A DNA stretch of 64,000 nucleotides from NCBI GenBank assembly GCA_003228115.1, contig QEVV01000001.1, forward strand, positions 248,001 to 312,000. The letters are read 5' to 3'. The position numbers and the translations under genes are program-made. Positions 26,689 to 35,050 of this stretch are shown here, one piece after another. How positions within the stretch are numbered: position 1 is the stretch's first letter; every line of letters starts with the position of its first letter. The notes beneath the pieces were generated by a model. That model searched no databases, was not told the origin of the DNA, and saw only the letters and a program-made list of their open reading frames with translations. The stretch is from Chloroflexota bacterium (GTDB lineage: Bacteria; Chloroflexota; Dehalococcoidia; Lucifugimonadales; SAR202-VII-2).

Positions 26689-28110
26689 CTAGCCTTCTAA
26701 CGCCTGCGCCAGCGATGCGCCCTTGGCGTTCTCCAGCCATCCATCCACCGCTCTGGCAGCGGCGTTGCCGCTTCGTACGGCACTCTCCATGGTGGCGGGC
26801 CAGCCGGTGTCAGTCCAGTCGCCGGCCAGGAAAAGGTTGGAGACGGGGGTCGTCGCAGGAAGCCGCCCGGCGTCGGAGGCTGGATCGGGTATGAAGGTAG
26901 CTTGGCGCTGCTTCACAACCAGGACTCTGGTCACCTGAGCGTCGCGTGCTGCAGGGAACAACCTTCGCAACTCTTCCACGAAGCGGCGCTCAAGCTCCTC
27001 GTTCGGCACATCGGCGTACTGCCAGGCGCCGCTCAGGGAGATGCACAGGTATTGGCCTTCGTCCTTTGGACGGCCCTGAATAAGAGATTTGTTGAACAGC
27101 CATTGGATTTCGCTGTCGAGGAAAGCGACGACCTCAAGGTCGGTAACCCACCGGTCCAGCCACACATGAACTCCTACAATTGGCGCCCATCGAAGCGCAG
27201 TCGCTCCCTGAAAGAAGCAGGTAGCGCTGGTCTGCGCTGGCAGCATCTCCAGCAGGGTATCGAATGGTAGAGCACTGACATAGGCGTCCGCTTGGAGCAG
27301 CCCTTCTGAGGTACGAATACCGGCGACCGCGTCGCCTTCCATTTCAATAGCGAGGACCGGCGTCTGAAAGCGGACCTCGCCACCCTGCTCCCCGATAGCG
27401 GCCAACGCAGCATCCTCCACAAGGGCCGTCAGCCCGACCCTGGCGTAACCGATATCAGCGCTGTGGCGGTCTCGAAGCAGGCCTTCTTGGAAGACCATCA
27501 GGCCCATATCGGCCGTGACATGCTCCGCCGGGCTGTTCAGCGTTGGCAGCGTGATGAGGTTCCAGAAAGCGTCAATGATGCGCTGGGTTTGGCGATGACG
27601 CCTCAGCCAACTGAGGAAGTTCTCTTGCTGAAGTGCCTCTCTGTTCTTGGCCCGGTTGGTCCAGCGCACCTTGTGCATACCGTAAGCCAGCCGGAGTTTG
27701 TCCATGAGCCCCAGGTGGGGGTAGCGCATGAAGGCAGGAGCTAGATGGAGAGGCGGCGGCAAGGGCGCAGACCACAGATGTCCCGTGCGGCCCCCTTCAA
27801 TAATCGGTATCGACAAATGGTCTTGAAGCGACGTCTGGTCCAATACACCTAGCCGACGAAGCAGGCCAACGTATTCGGAGCAGCAACCCAGGAAAACGTG
27901 CTGCCCGTTGTCTACGTCCCATCCCGATTCGGCATCGGGGAAGGAGAAGGCCCGGCCGCCGAGGAACCCCCTGCGCTCCAGCAAGGTCACCTGAGAACCA
28001 GCGTCGCCGAGGGCGCAGGCGGCGGAAATCCCTGCCAGCCCCCCGCCCAAAACAAGGGCGGTGCGGCGGCGCTCACTGACAATTGGGCTTTGAGCCATGG
28101 AACCAGTCAT
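26689..28110 (-). CDS. hpnE: Hydroxysqualene dehydroxylase HpnE-like FAD-dependent amine oxidase
   Basis: 473-residue flavoprotein. The dinucleotide motif GGGLAGISAA is near residue 22. ERRGFLGGRAFSF follows, then the family-typical DVDNGQHVFLGCC. The C-terminal FAD segment is NLFLAGDWTDTGWPATMESA. HpnE reduces hydroxysqualene to squalene in the HpnCDE route used for hopanoids and some carotenoids. No hpnC, hpnD or cyclase gene is in the window, so the gene stands alone. ATG 28110 or ATG 28098 could be the start; neither has a strong ribosome site. Confidence 0.82.
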   Translation of the reverse strand: MTGSMAQSPIVSERRRTALVLGGGLAGISAACALGDAGSQVTLLERRGFLGGRAFSFPDAESGWDVDNGQHVFLGCCSEYVGLLRRLGVLDQTSLQDHLSIPIIEGGRTGHLWSAPLPPPLHLAPAFMRYPHLGLMDKLRLAYGMHKVRWTNRAKNREALQQENFLSWLRRHRQTQRIIDAFWNLITLPTLNSPAEHVTADMGLMVFQEGLLRDRHSADIGYARVGLTALVEDAALAAIGEQGGEVRFQTPVLAIEMEGDAVAGIRTSEGLLQADAYVSALPFDTLLEMLPAQTSATCFFQGATALRWAPIVGVHVWLDRWVTDLEVVAFLDSEIQWLFNKSLIQGRPKDEGQYLCISLSGAWQYADVPNEELERRFVEELRRLFPAARDAQVTRVLVVKQRQATFIPDPASDAGRLPATTPVSNLFLAGDWTDTGWPATMESAVRSGNAAARAVDGWLENAKGASLAQALEG

Positions 28111-28171
28111 TGCCCGTCATTGTAGGCGAGGCACCATGCGATGCCAATTACATAATCAGCGAGCAGGAAAA

Positions 28172-28204
28172 GGGGGTGGCCCTGACGACGCCGGGGCCAC
28201 CCCC
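28172..28204 (-). terminator. Terminator of the SnoaL-like gene
   Basis: Stem 28172-28182 / 28194-28204 (arm GGGGGTGGCCC). On the minus strand the descending arm runs into CCCCCTTTTCC. Confidence 0.7.
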
Positions 28205-28286
28205 TTCAAAAGGCCTGTGGATAGAGGACCAACTTGTTGGTGCCAAGCTTTTGGTCAAACCTTTCTGGGATCGGCTGTCTCCGCCT

Positions 28287-28703
28287 TTACTCCGACGGGA
28301 TCACACCGAGTTGCTGGAGCATGCCCATCGTGTCTTCGTTGCCCCAGTGTTCAGCGACCTTCGCATCACTAATGCGGGCAGCATCCATGACCGTGAAGGT
28401 AACCGGCTTGCCCGTAGCCGGCACACCTGGAAAGTCCCCCGTCTGGGTCCCGCTCATGGTCAGGCGCGACACGACGATGTCGCCCTCCGCCACCTGGAAA
28501 TCGACGCTTGCCTGCAGGTCGGGAAACCCCGAGAGGTACGCCCCTATCATCTCTTTGGCCCCTGCGAGGCCGGGGTTCTGTCCAGGCGCGGGATTGTGGT
28601 CCACAAAGCTGCTAGCCAGGTACTGATCGAGTACATCCAGATTCTTCGAGTTGAAGAGTTCTTCGTAGAACCGCCTCATGAAAGCCTTATTTTCTTCTGA
28701 CAC
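28287..28703 (-). CDS. SnoaL-like polyketide cyclase/ester cyclase family protein
   Basis: 138-residue alpha+beta barrel protein. The pattern NKAFMRRFYEELFNSKNLDVLDQ, then SSFVDHNPAPG and GDFPGVPATGKPV, is typical of the SnoaL family. GTG 28703 is the start because AAGGAGG lies at ideal spacing; a longer frame from 28745 covers the ribosome site. SnoaL proteins include aldol cyclases and many proteins of unknown role; no polyketide genes are nearby. Confidence 0.85.
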   Translation of the reverse strand: MSEENKAFMRRFYEELFNSKNLDVLDQYLASSFVDHNPAPGQNPGLAGAKEMIGAYLSGFPDLQASVDFQVAEGDIVVSRLTMSGTQTGDFPGVPATGKPVTFTVMDAARISDAKVAEHWGNEDTMGMLQQLGVIPSE

Positions 28704-28732
28704 GGAAACCTCCTTCCCAAGATTGAGTGGCG

Positions 28733-28761
28733 ATAGTAGTGTCACCCATAAATGAAGTCAA
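28733..28761 (-). promoter_or_regulatory. Promoter of the SnoaL-like gene
   Basis: On the minus strand, TTGACT (28756-28761), exact 17-base spacer and TACTAT (28733-28738). Transcription would start about 20 bases before GTG 28703. Confidence 0.55.
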
Positions 28762-28967
28762 TCAACCCATACAATTGGAGCCGACCTTACCAACCGGTCG
28801 TTTTAAGGCAAGGATGGGTCAAAACCCAATGGCCGTGCTCTAGCCCCCATGACTTCCCGCTCGACGCAATCCGTCCGGTACAATGTCGTCGTTGCTCTAG
28901 CTCCTCCCTCGCAACGGGTGAACAAAAAGTGCACCCACGGCCCAGCCACCCCCCTCCAGGGAAAAGC

Positions 28968-29636
28968 ATGACCTTCTCTGAAAACCTCCGCCGCCAAGCC
29001 GACCCTATCTATCGGCGCATCTTCGAGCACCCGATGGTCACAGGCATCGGAGACGGCACGTTGCCGGTCGACCGGTTCAAGTTCTACGTCAAGCAGGACT
29101 ACCTCTACCTGGTCGAATATGCCAAGGTGACTGCCCTGGCGGTCGCCAAAGGAAGGAGCCTGGACACCATGGGCCGCTTGGCGCTATTGCTCCATGAGAC
29201 CCTAAACACGGAGATGGAGTTGCACCGCTCCTACTGCCGGGAGTTCGGCATCAGCCGGGAGGAATTGGAAAGCACCGCCCCTGCCCCCACCACTCACGCC
29301 TACACTCGGCATCTACTGACCGTGGCCTACGAAGAAGGGTTCGCATCCATCGCTGCTTCTATGGCGCCTTGCCAGTGGGGTTACGCTGAAATCGGGTTAC
29401 GCCTGGCAGAACGGGGACGACCCGTCCACCAGCCGCTCTACTGCCAGTGGGTGGATATGTACGCCTCTGAGGAGTTTCAGTCGCTGGCGGCCTGGCTGCG
29501 ACCGTTGGTGGACGAGGCTGCTCAGGAACTGGGTCCGGCGGAACTGGCGCGGGCAGAGCAGGCGTTTCTCACCAGCGCTCGCTACGAGTACCTGTTCTGG
29601 GATATGGCCTGGAAGCTGGAGGAATGGCCAATTTAG
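28968..29636 (+). CDS. tenA: TenA family protein (aminopyrimidine aminohydrolase/thiaminase II-like)
   Basis: 222-residue all-helical protein. The active-site cysteine is in MAPCQWGYAEIG, the PCxWxYxEIG motif of TenA. KQDYLYLVEYAKV and the C-terminal RYEYLFWDMAW complete the pocket. TenA hydrolyses damaged thiamine pyrimidines for salvage. ATG 28968 starts the family-typical segment; the in-frame extension to 28752 encodes low-complexity sequence and is not believed. No thiamine-pyrophosphate riboswitch motif is visible upstream. Confidence 0.88.
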   Translation: MTFSENLRRQADPIYRRIFEHPMVTGIGDGTLPVDRFKFYVKQDYLYLVEYAKVTALAVAKGRSLDTMGRLALLLHETLNTEMELHRSYCREFGISREELESTAPAPTTHAYTRHLLTVAYEEGFASIAASMAPCQWGYAEIGLRLAERGRPVHQPLYCQWVDMYASEEFQSLAAWLRPLVDEAAQELGPAELARAEQAFLTSARYEYLFWDMAWKLEEWPI

Positions 29637-29676
29637 TCCGGCCTTCGATCAGGGCCAGCCGGGGCTTTGACTCGCG

Positions 29677-29706
29677 TTGACACTGCTTCCGGCGCTATGA
29701 TATACC
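29677..29706 (+). promoter_or_regulatory. Promoter of the Gfo/Idh/MocA gene
   Basis: TTGACA (29677-29682), 18-base spacer and TATACC (29701-29706), about 70 bases before ATG 29775. Confidence 0.55.
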
Positions 29707-29774
29707 TGCGCGGAACACATCACGGCTGCCTTGCGCACTGGAAGTGGGGGGCTTGAGGCAAGCAGGGAGGAACA

Positions 29775-31043
29775 ATGGCGACGACAACTGGTAACGGTAA
29801 GCCCATAAAGCCGATCAACATCGGCATGGTGGGCATTGGCGTGGGCGGGGCGGAGATGCTGCCCATCCTTGAGAACATGCCTGAGTTTGACCTGATGGCC
29901 GGTGCTGACTTCAACCCTCGGGTGAGAGAGGCCTTCGCCGCTCGATACGAAGCCAAGGTCTTCCCCACAGTGGAAGCCATGTGCGCTGACCCCGACGTTG
30001 AAGCTGTCTGGGTATCCACACCCAACCGGTTCCACGCTGAGCACGCCATCATTGCCGCCAACCACGGCAAGCACGTAGTGGTAGAGAAGCCCATGGCGCT
30101 AAGCATGGCCCAAGCTTCTGACATCATTGAGGCAGCCCACAAGAACGGCGTCAAGCTGCTCGCCGGTCACACCAGAAGCTTCACGCCGGCTGTACGAGCC
30201 ATGCGGAAGCTGGTCAAGGACGGCAAGATGGGCCAGTTGAGGGCGATCAACGTATTCGCCTACACAGACTGGATGCTCCGCCCCCGCACCGCCGACGAGC
30301 TTGACCCAAACCAGGGCGGCGGCATCCCCTACCGACAGGGCCCGCACCAGATAGACAGCATCCGGGTCATCGGCGGCGGCATGCTCCGTAGCGTCCGCGC
30401 CATGACCGGCGACTGGTTCAAGGCCCGCAGCATCGCTGGCTACTACGCCGCATTCATGGAATTCGAGGACGGCACGCCAGCTACCGCCGTTCACAATGGC
30501 TACGGCTACTTCATGGGCGGTGAATTGGTCCCCTGGGGCCACGCCAACCAGCGGTACACCCCAGAAGAGCGAGTCGTCATCCGCAAGGGCCTCCGCGACG
30601 GCACCTGGGACGACGAGAAGGAAAAGGACAAGATACGCATCGGAGGAGAGAACGAGTACTCCGTGTTCAGCCGCGACGAGGACCGCGAGAAGTGGGTTCC
30701 CGAGGACTTGGGCGTGGTTCTGGTGTCATGCGACAGCGGAGACATTCGGCACTCCGCCTACGGCCTCTACATCTACGACGACGACGGCCAGCGGGAGCTT
30801 GAGTTGACGCCTCCGGGCCTGCTTGGCCCCGGCGAGCGCCGCGGCGAGCTGGTGGAGTTGTACGAGGCGGTCCGTGATGGGGCGCCCATTTACCACACCG
30901 GCGAATGGGGCATGGCCACGCTGGAAGTCTGCCTGGCCATCATGGAATCGGCCAAGCAGCGCAAGGAGATCATGCTCCAGCACCAGGTCCCGGTTCACCC
31001 CAACTACGATCAGGCCAAGATTCTGGCCAAGGAATTCGCCTAG
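29775..31043 (+). CDS. Gfo/Idh/MocA family oxidoreductase
   Basis: 422-residue NAD(P)-dependent oxidoreductase. An N-terminal Rossmann domain with GMVGIGVGGAEML is followed by VSTPNRFHAEHA and the catalytic-lysine motif VVVEKPMALS. The C-terminal alpha/beta domain includes GGGIPYRQGPHQID, with the histidine usually next to the substrate. It is longer than the 330-370 residue average because of extra charged segments around residues 270-320. Substrates in this family range from sugars to phthalate-type dihydrodiols; the locus does not decide. ATG 29775 follows GGGAGG, and a clear terminator follows the stop. Confidence 0.88.
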   Translation: MATTTGNGKPIKPINIGMVGIGVGGAEMLPILENMPEFDLMAGADFNPRVREAFAARYEAKVFPTVEAMCADPDVEAVWVSTPNRFHAEHAIIAANHGKHVVVEKPMALSMAQASDIIEAAHKNGVKLLAGHTRSFTPAVRAMRKLVKDGKMGQLRAINVFAYTDWMLRPRTADELDPNQGGGIPYRQGPHQIDSIRVIGGGMLRSVRAMTGDWFKARSIAGYYAAFMEFEDGTPATAVHNGYGYFMGGELVPWGHANQRYTPEERVVIRKGLRDGTWDDEKEKDKIRIGGENEYSVFSRDEDREKWVPEDLGVVLVSCDSGDIRHSAYGLYIYDDDGQRELELTPPGLLGPGERRGELVELYEAVRDGAPIYHTGEWGMATLEVCLAIMESAKQRKEIMLQHQVPVHPNYDQAKILAKEFA

Positions 31044-31069
31044 GCCAGCTGCGCAACTTTCGTAGAACG

Positions 31070-31108
31070 AACAAGGGAGGTGGCATGTGCCACCTCCCTT
31101 GTTGTTTT
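31070..31108 (+). terminator. Rho-independent terminator
   Basis: 16-bp perfect stem 31070-31085 / 31088-31103 (arm AACAAGGGAGGTGGCA) followed by GTTTT. Confidence 0.88.
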
Positions 31109-31261
31109 CAGGCCAGCGTCTTTGGCAAAGCGAAGCGCCGAGGCTCGCAGATGTGCTCCCTAAAGGGCTGAGCAGGCCTACTGGAGGCGTGTGAAAGGGG
31201 TTGGCAGGACAGCTTGGCGCCACCAACGCCACATTCCCGCCCACTCCACCCGCTTACGTTC

Positions 31262-31320
31262 TTGGGATAGGGGGACAACCCCCTGTCACCCCCGGCGGGC
31301 GGCCCTGCACCCCCGTCGGC
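31262..31320. repeat. GC-rich hairpin repeat, inverted relative to 4110-4175
   Basis: Its reverse complement contains ggggtgcaggg, gccgggggtgacaggggg and tccccct in the same order as at 4117-4170. The remainder of the gap 31109-31405 shows no gene I can support. Confidence 0.6.
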
Positions 31321-31405
31321 CTTGCGGAAGTGGACTGCCCCAATGGCCCGGTATTCCTACGAGTGATACCCTAAACAGGTAGAAACCGGTTCCTAGCTAG
31401 GCAAC

Positions 31406-31891
31406 ATGCACACTGCACCGGCTATCAACATAGGGCTGCAAGCCTTTCTTCCAACAGGCGTTAGAAGCTTTTGGTTCTCGTTGGCAGCCATTCTGGTCGC
31501 TTTATCTCCTTTTCTTGGACCAGCCCTCGATCACCACTTTGCCGAACGCATCCCAAGCCACCTTCACCTTTTCTCTGGAAGCATCGATCAAGATCATGAG
31601 CACGGCCACGCTCACAGCCATGATCGCAACGGCGGGGCGTTGGAACAATTCTCACCAGACATAGCAGCGTCTTCAGAAGTTGCTTACCTAGCACAATTCG
31701 ACGGCCTGTCCTCGCCGGGGGCTACAGCCCTGCAAGCACCAGCAGACGAGTCCAAATTGGCGCTTCAATCGGCTGGAGAACTCTTCTGGGATGGCGCAAC
31801 GATCACTTTGTTGCCTCCCAAGGACATCTACCCCGAAACTTCGGAAAAGCCCCCGCCTCCACCCTCGCCCCTATCCTCAAACCACATTTAA
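31406..31891 (+). CDS. Histidine-rich single-pass membrane protein, unknown
   Basis: 161 residues. One hydrophobic segment (about residues 21-40) could be a signal anchor. It is followed by a histidine cluster: HH at 43-44, H52, H54, and HEHGHAHSH at 64-72. The C-terminus is proline-rich (PPPPPSP). I know no matching family. The cluster is a plausible periplasmic Cu or Zn binding patch, and the gene opens a run of copper-type proteins ahead of sco and the oxidase operon. ATG 31406 has only a weak ribosome site, and the coding case rests on frame length and context. Confidence 0.55.
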   Translation: MHTAPAINIGLQAFLPTGVRSFWFSLAAILVALSPFLGPALDHHFAERIPSHLHLFSGSIDQDHEHGHAHSHDRNGGALEQFSPDIAASSEVAYLAQFDGLSSPGATALQAPADESKLALQSAGELFWDGATITLLPPKDIYPETSEKPPPPPSPLSSNHI

Positions 31892-31999
31892 GAACGCAGT
31901 ATGCTCTGTCTCCTGGGCGACAGACAAAAGCCGAGGGACCGGGTTTTGGGGCTTTCCTTGGAATCATCTTCGGTCAGATCGGGCGATTCATCGTCAGTC

Positions 32000-32566
32000 A
32001 TGCACGCGGCGCTAGTGGCTCTGGCCGTAGCGTTCCTGGCACTCTTTGCCTTGCCTGGAGCTTTGTCGGCCAACGGTTCAGGCGGAGTCGTGCTGCAAGA
32101 GGACATTGGGGAATACCGAGTCGAACTGCTGGGGACACCTACCCGGCCCTCGGTGGGTCTTTGGCATCTGTCCGTGTCCGTTCTCGACCTCAACGATGGC
32201 AGACCCGTCACCAGCTACCAGACCCACATGTCAGCCACGCCACCCATTGACCCAGACTCCGGCGATCAGACTCCGAGGACATACGAAGGCGTCCCCTGCA
32301 CCTTCACCGCAGGATGCCAGGACATCAACGTGGAGTTTGACCGGCCCGGCGAGTGGGAGATGGCCCTGACGATCAGTGGACCTCTCGGCGAGGAAACGAC
32401 GCAGTTCCAGGCCAGGGTCACCGAAGCCAAAATAGACATAGGCGGGTACACCCTGAATGGCCTGCTTCTCATCCTCCTAGGCCTATTCGCCATCACAACA
32501 CGCATGTGGTGGTTGCCATGGATAAGGCGGCTGACCGGAAGACGGCCATCTAGGAGGCAGCGTTGA
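32000..32566 (+). CDS. Exported membrane-anchored protein with YtkA/CopC-like domain
   Basis: 188 residues from ATG 32000. There is an N-terminal signal sequence (VALAVAFLALFALPGALSA) and an Ig-like domain (EYRVELLGTPTRPSVGLWHL, then WEMALTISGPLGEE) of the kind seen in YtkA-like and CopC-like copper proteins. A C-terminal transmembrane helix (LLLILLGLFAI) and a basic tail GRRPSRRQR follow. An in-frame ATG at 31901 would place 33 polar residues ahead of the signal peptide, so 32000 is preferred. The order of genes suggests a periplasmic copper role. No histidine-rich metal site is obvious within the domain. Confidence 0.65.
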   Translation: MHAALVALAVAFLALFALPGALSANGSGGVVLQEDIGEYRVELLGTPTRPSVGLWHLSVSVLDLNDGRPVTSYQTHMSATPPIDPDSGDQTPRTYEGVPCTFTAGCQDINVEFDRPGEWEMALTISGPLGEETTQFQARVTEAKIDIGGYTLNGLLLILLGLFAITTRMWWLPWIRRLTGRRPSRRQR

Positions 32567-32628
32567 AAGGGCGCAGACTGAAACCCGACTAAATATCAAT
32601 TAGGAACAACTATTCCTTTGGAGGGACC

Positions 32629-33015
32629 ATGATCAAGAAACCCATGGCGATTCTTGCCTTGGCGGCTGTAGGCCTGCTAACCGCCGCCTGTGGCGGCGGC
32701 GACCCCGAATCAGTATCCATTGACCTTGAAGTGAGGGGTCGGCAGCTGGTTGGGAACGATGTGCTAAGCGCAAAGAAAGGGGACACTGTGGCCCTCAATT
32801 GGACCTCGGACGAATCCGTCACCATACATTTGCACGGATACAACATCGAGGAAACAGTGACACCCGGCGAGACCACAACCTTCGCGTTCACCGCCGACGC
32901 CGAAGGTCATTTTATGATTGAGGCTCATGGCTTTGGAGCAGCGGACGGCGACCATCACGCAGAGGAAGAGGACGGGGGAGTCACACTCGGCTATTTCGAC
33001 GTGCTACCCCGTTAG
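32629..33015 (+). CDS. Cupredoxin-like lipoprotein
   Basis: 128 residues. Signal peptide with lipobox LTAAC (Cys21), then a small cupredoxin-like beta domain. Possible copper ligands are H67 and H69 in TIHLHGYN and H94, M96 and H100 in EGHFMIEAHGF. An acidic HHAEEED insertion (109-115) may also bind metal. ATG 32629 follows GGAGGG at good distance. It lies nine bases before the polytopic membrane protein gene, so the two are probably translated together. A membrane-tethered copper carrier is the natural reading; redox function is not excluded. Confidence 0.75.
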   Translation: MIKKPMAILALAAVGLLTAACGGGDPESVSIDLEVRGRQLVGNDVLSAKKGDTVALNWTSDESVTIHLHGYNIEETVTPGETTTFAFTADAEGHFMIEAHGFGAADGDHHAEEEDGGVTLGYFDVLPR

Positions 33016-33024
33016 AGGCAAACA

Positions 33025-34578
33025 ATGACTGCAAATCTACGGCATCTATGGCCCGCAATTCTTTTGGCTCTTGCCCTCTTCTTGGGCTTGTCGCCTGCCG
33101 CCATGGCCCATGGATTCGGAGAGCGCTACGACCTTCCGGTCCCCCTTGGCCTCTACCTGGCCGGGGCCGGCGCGGCTGTAGCGCTCTCCTTCGTCGCCAT
33201 CGGAGTCTTCGTTAAGGCCGAAGCGAGCCATGGCGACTACCCCAGGTTCAACCTCTTGCGATGGAGGTTAGTGGGCCTGATCGCCGGGCCGTGGTTCTCG
33301 GTTTCCTTGCGTGTTGCGTCCGTTGCCCTGCTGGTGCTGGTCATAGCCACCGGCCTATACGGCGACAGGAGCCCGACCCTCAATCTAGCACCCACCTTCG
33401 TATGGGTCATCTGGTGGGTCGGCTTGGCCTATGTCTCGGCACTTGTAGGCAACCTGTGGGCGATACTCAATCCCTGGAAGGCCATCTTCGAGGGAGTTGA
33501 AGTCGTTGCTGGATGGCTCACGGGGTCCAGACGGTTGTCCCTAGACGTTTCATACCCAGCTTCCTGGGGCGTCTGGCCTGGGGTTGCCCTCTTCATAGTC
33601 TTCGCCTGGATTGAGTTGGTATTCCCGGACTCAGCGCGTCCGTCCAACATCGCCAAACTGGCCCTGGCATATTCAGCGATAACCTGGACCGGCATGCTTG
33701 TATTCGGTAAGGATCGGTGGCTCCGGTCAGGAGAGGCATTCTCCCTTGTGTTCGGCCTGCTGTCCCGTTTCTCGCCAACCGAGGTACGAATGACGGACCC
33801 CAAGGTCTGCAAGAAGTGCCCTGCGGACTGCCTGGATGCTGAGGGGCGCTGCGTGAACTGCTACCACTGTTTCCATGAAGCTTCTTCTCCCCAGCGAGAA
33901 CTGAATCTGCGTCCCTACGGGGTGGGCCTACTCAGTTCCAGGCCCGTAACACCGTCCATGATGGTACTCGTCGTCGCGTTGCTCGCCACCGTTAGCTTTG
34001 ATGGAGTACTAGCGACTTCCACCTGGGCCTCCATTCAAAACTCGCTGTTCAACGCGTTCCCCAGCTTCGACGGGCATCGCTTAACGGTCGTTGACACCGC
34101 CGGTCTGGTGGGGTTTGGGGCGATCATCCTGGCGGTCTTCGGAGCCTTCTCTTGGTTGATGAGCTTGGCGGGCGGCAAAGAGCACACCACTGGAGTGATC
34201 GCTCGGTACTTCGTCCTGTCTCTCCTGCCAATCGCCCTGGGCTACCACCTAGCCCATTTCCTCACGTTCTTGCTGATTCAAGGGCAGCCCATCATTCCGC
34301 TCGCCTCTGACCCCTTTGGGCGTGGCTGGGACATCTTCGGCACCACGGACTTCAAGACCAATATCTCGATAGTCGGGGCCCGATTCGCCTGGTTCCTGGC
34401 GGTCATAGCGATTGTGATAGGACACGTCATTGCTGTGTACCTGGCGCACGTCGTCGCCCTCCGCGCCTTCAGCGAACGCAAACATGCCCTGCGCAGCCAG
34501 TACCCCATGCTCGCCCTGATGGTGGGCTACACCGTCCTTAGCTTGTGGATCCTGGCACAGCCAATCGTCGCTGAATAG
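33025..34578 (+). CDS. Polytopic membrane protein with a six-cysteine loop, unknown function
   Basis: 517 residues with a cleavable-looking signal (LGLSPAAMAHGFGERYD) and about ten or more hydrophobic segments. A hydrophilic loop near residues 262-284 carries C262, C265, C269, C276, C279 and C282 plus H281 and H284, resembling a small zinc- or Fe-S-binding knuckle. His-containing helices occur later (LGYHLAHFLTF and IGHVIAVYLAHVVAL). I do not recognise a characterised family; it weakly recalls membrane proteins sometimes labelled fenitrothion hydrolase. It is cotranscribed with the cupredoxin lipoprotein and close to sco and the caa3 oxidase. Copper import or export, or an oxidase assembly role, would fit. 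Confidence 0.7.
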   Translation: MTANLRHLWPAILLALALFLGLSPAAMAHGFGERYDLPVPLGLYLAGAGAAVALSFVAIGVFVKAEASHGDYPRFNLLRWRLVGLIAGPWFSVSLRVASVALLVLVIATGLYGDRSPTLNLAPTFVWVIWWVGLAYVSALVGNLWAILNPWKAIFEGVEVVAGWLTGSRRLSLDVSYPASWGVWPGVALFIVFAWIELVFPDSARPSNIAKLALAYSAITWTGMLVFGKDRWLRSGEAFSLVFGLLSRFSPTEVRMTDPKVCKKCPADCLDAEGRCVNCYHCFHEASSPQRELNLRPYGVGLLSSRPVTPSMMVLVVALLATVSFDGVLATSTWASIQNSLFNAFPSFDGHRLTVVDTAGLVGFGAIILAVFGAFSWLMSLAGGKEHTTGVIARYFVLSLLPIALGYHLAHFLTFLLIQGQPIIPLASDPFGRGWDIFGTTDFKTNISIVGARFAWFLAVIAIVIGHVIAVYLAHVVALRAFSERKHALRSQYPMLALMVGYTVLSLWILAQPIVAE

Positions 34579-34701
34579 GAAAAAAACTTCGGATGAGACT
34601 CCTCTCGCTCCATCGACCTGAAAGGAAGAGGCGTTGGCGCAGGGGGTAGCTGCTGCATAAACCCTCTTAGGCTGGTAACCTTTGCAAGGGCCTAGGAGCA
34701 T

Positions 34702-34730
34702 TTGACACTACGGGACAGGCCGATTTGATT
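34702..34730 (+). promoter_or_regulatory. Candidate promoter of the small membrane protein-sco unit
   Basis: TTGACA (34702-34707) is perfect; 17 bases on is TTGATT (34725-34730), a weak -10. The start codon at 34741 lies just downstream. Confidence 0.35.
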
Positions 34731-34740
34731 AACAGGTGAC

Positions 34741-35025
34741 ATGATGGCTGCCAATGAACAAGCTCCGACAACCCGCAAGCCATTCGACCGCGTGGCTGAT
34801 TCGCCAATAAGCTGGATCGTCCTGGGAGCAGCGCTGGGCCTTGGCTTGGGAGTGAGTTCTTGGGCCCCCTTGCTCGTCGGGATCGGCCTTGTTGCCTGGG
34901 GCGGCAATATGCTCCGCCACGACCCCAAGCAGAAACTTGAAGACCTGCGAGTTTTGGGAGGCCCTGCGTTCTTGTTGGGCTGGGTCGCTGGTTTCGTTAT
35001 CCGGGGCGTTACGGGTATCGACTAA
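34741..35025 (+). CDS. Small two-helix membrane protein, unknown
   Basis: 94 residues, starting at one of two adjacent ATG codons (34741 or 34744) behind AGGTGAC. Two or three hydrophobic stretches are visible: SWIVLGAALGLGLG, APLLVGIGLVAWGG and AFLLGWVAGFVI. The loop with RHDPKQKLEDLR is charged. It precedes sco by 25 bases and is likely cotranscribed. Function unknown; context suggests oxidase assembly or copper handling. Confidence 0.65.
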   Translation: MMAANEQAPTTRKPFDRVADSPISWIVLGAALGLGLGVSSWAPLLVGIGLVAWGGNMLRHDPKQKLEDLRVLGGPAFLLGWVAGFVIRGVTGID

Positions 35026-35050
35026 GCCCAATGCGCCCTTGGCCGGTTCT

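Noticed and set aside
28752-28967. Thiamine-pyrophosphate riboswitch upstream of tenA
   Set aside because: I looked for the CTGAGA and ACCTGA-type conserved segments and did not find them; only non-coding sequence with no clear structure is present.
34579-34740. Possible structured RNA between the polytopic protein gene and the next small membrane gene
   Set aside because: Some short complementary stretches occur but no recognisable riboswitch consensus; the interval is explained by a promoter and spacer.
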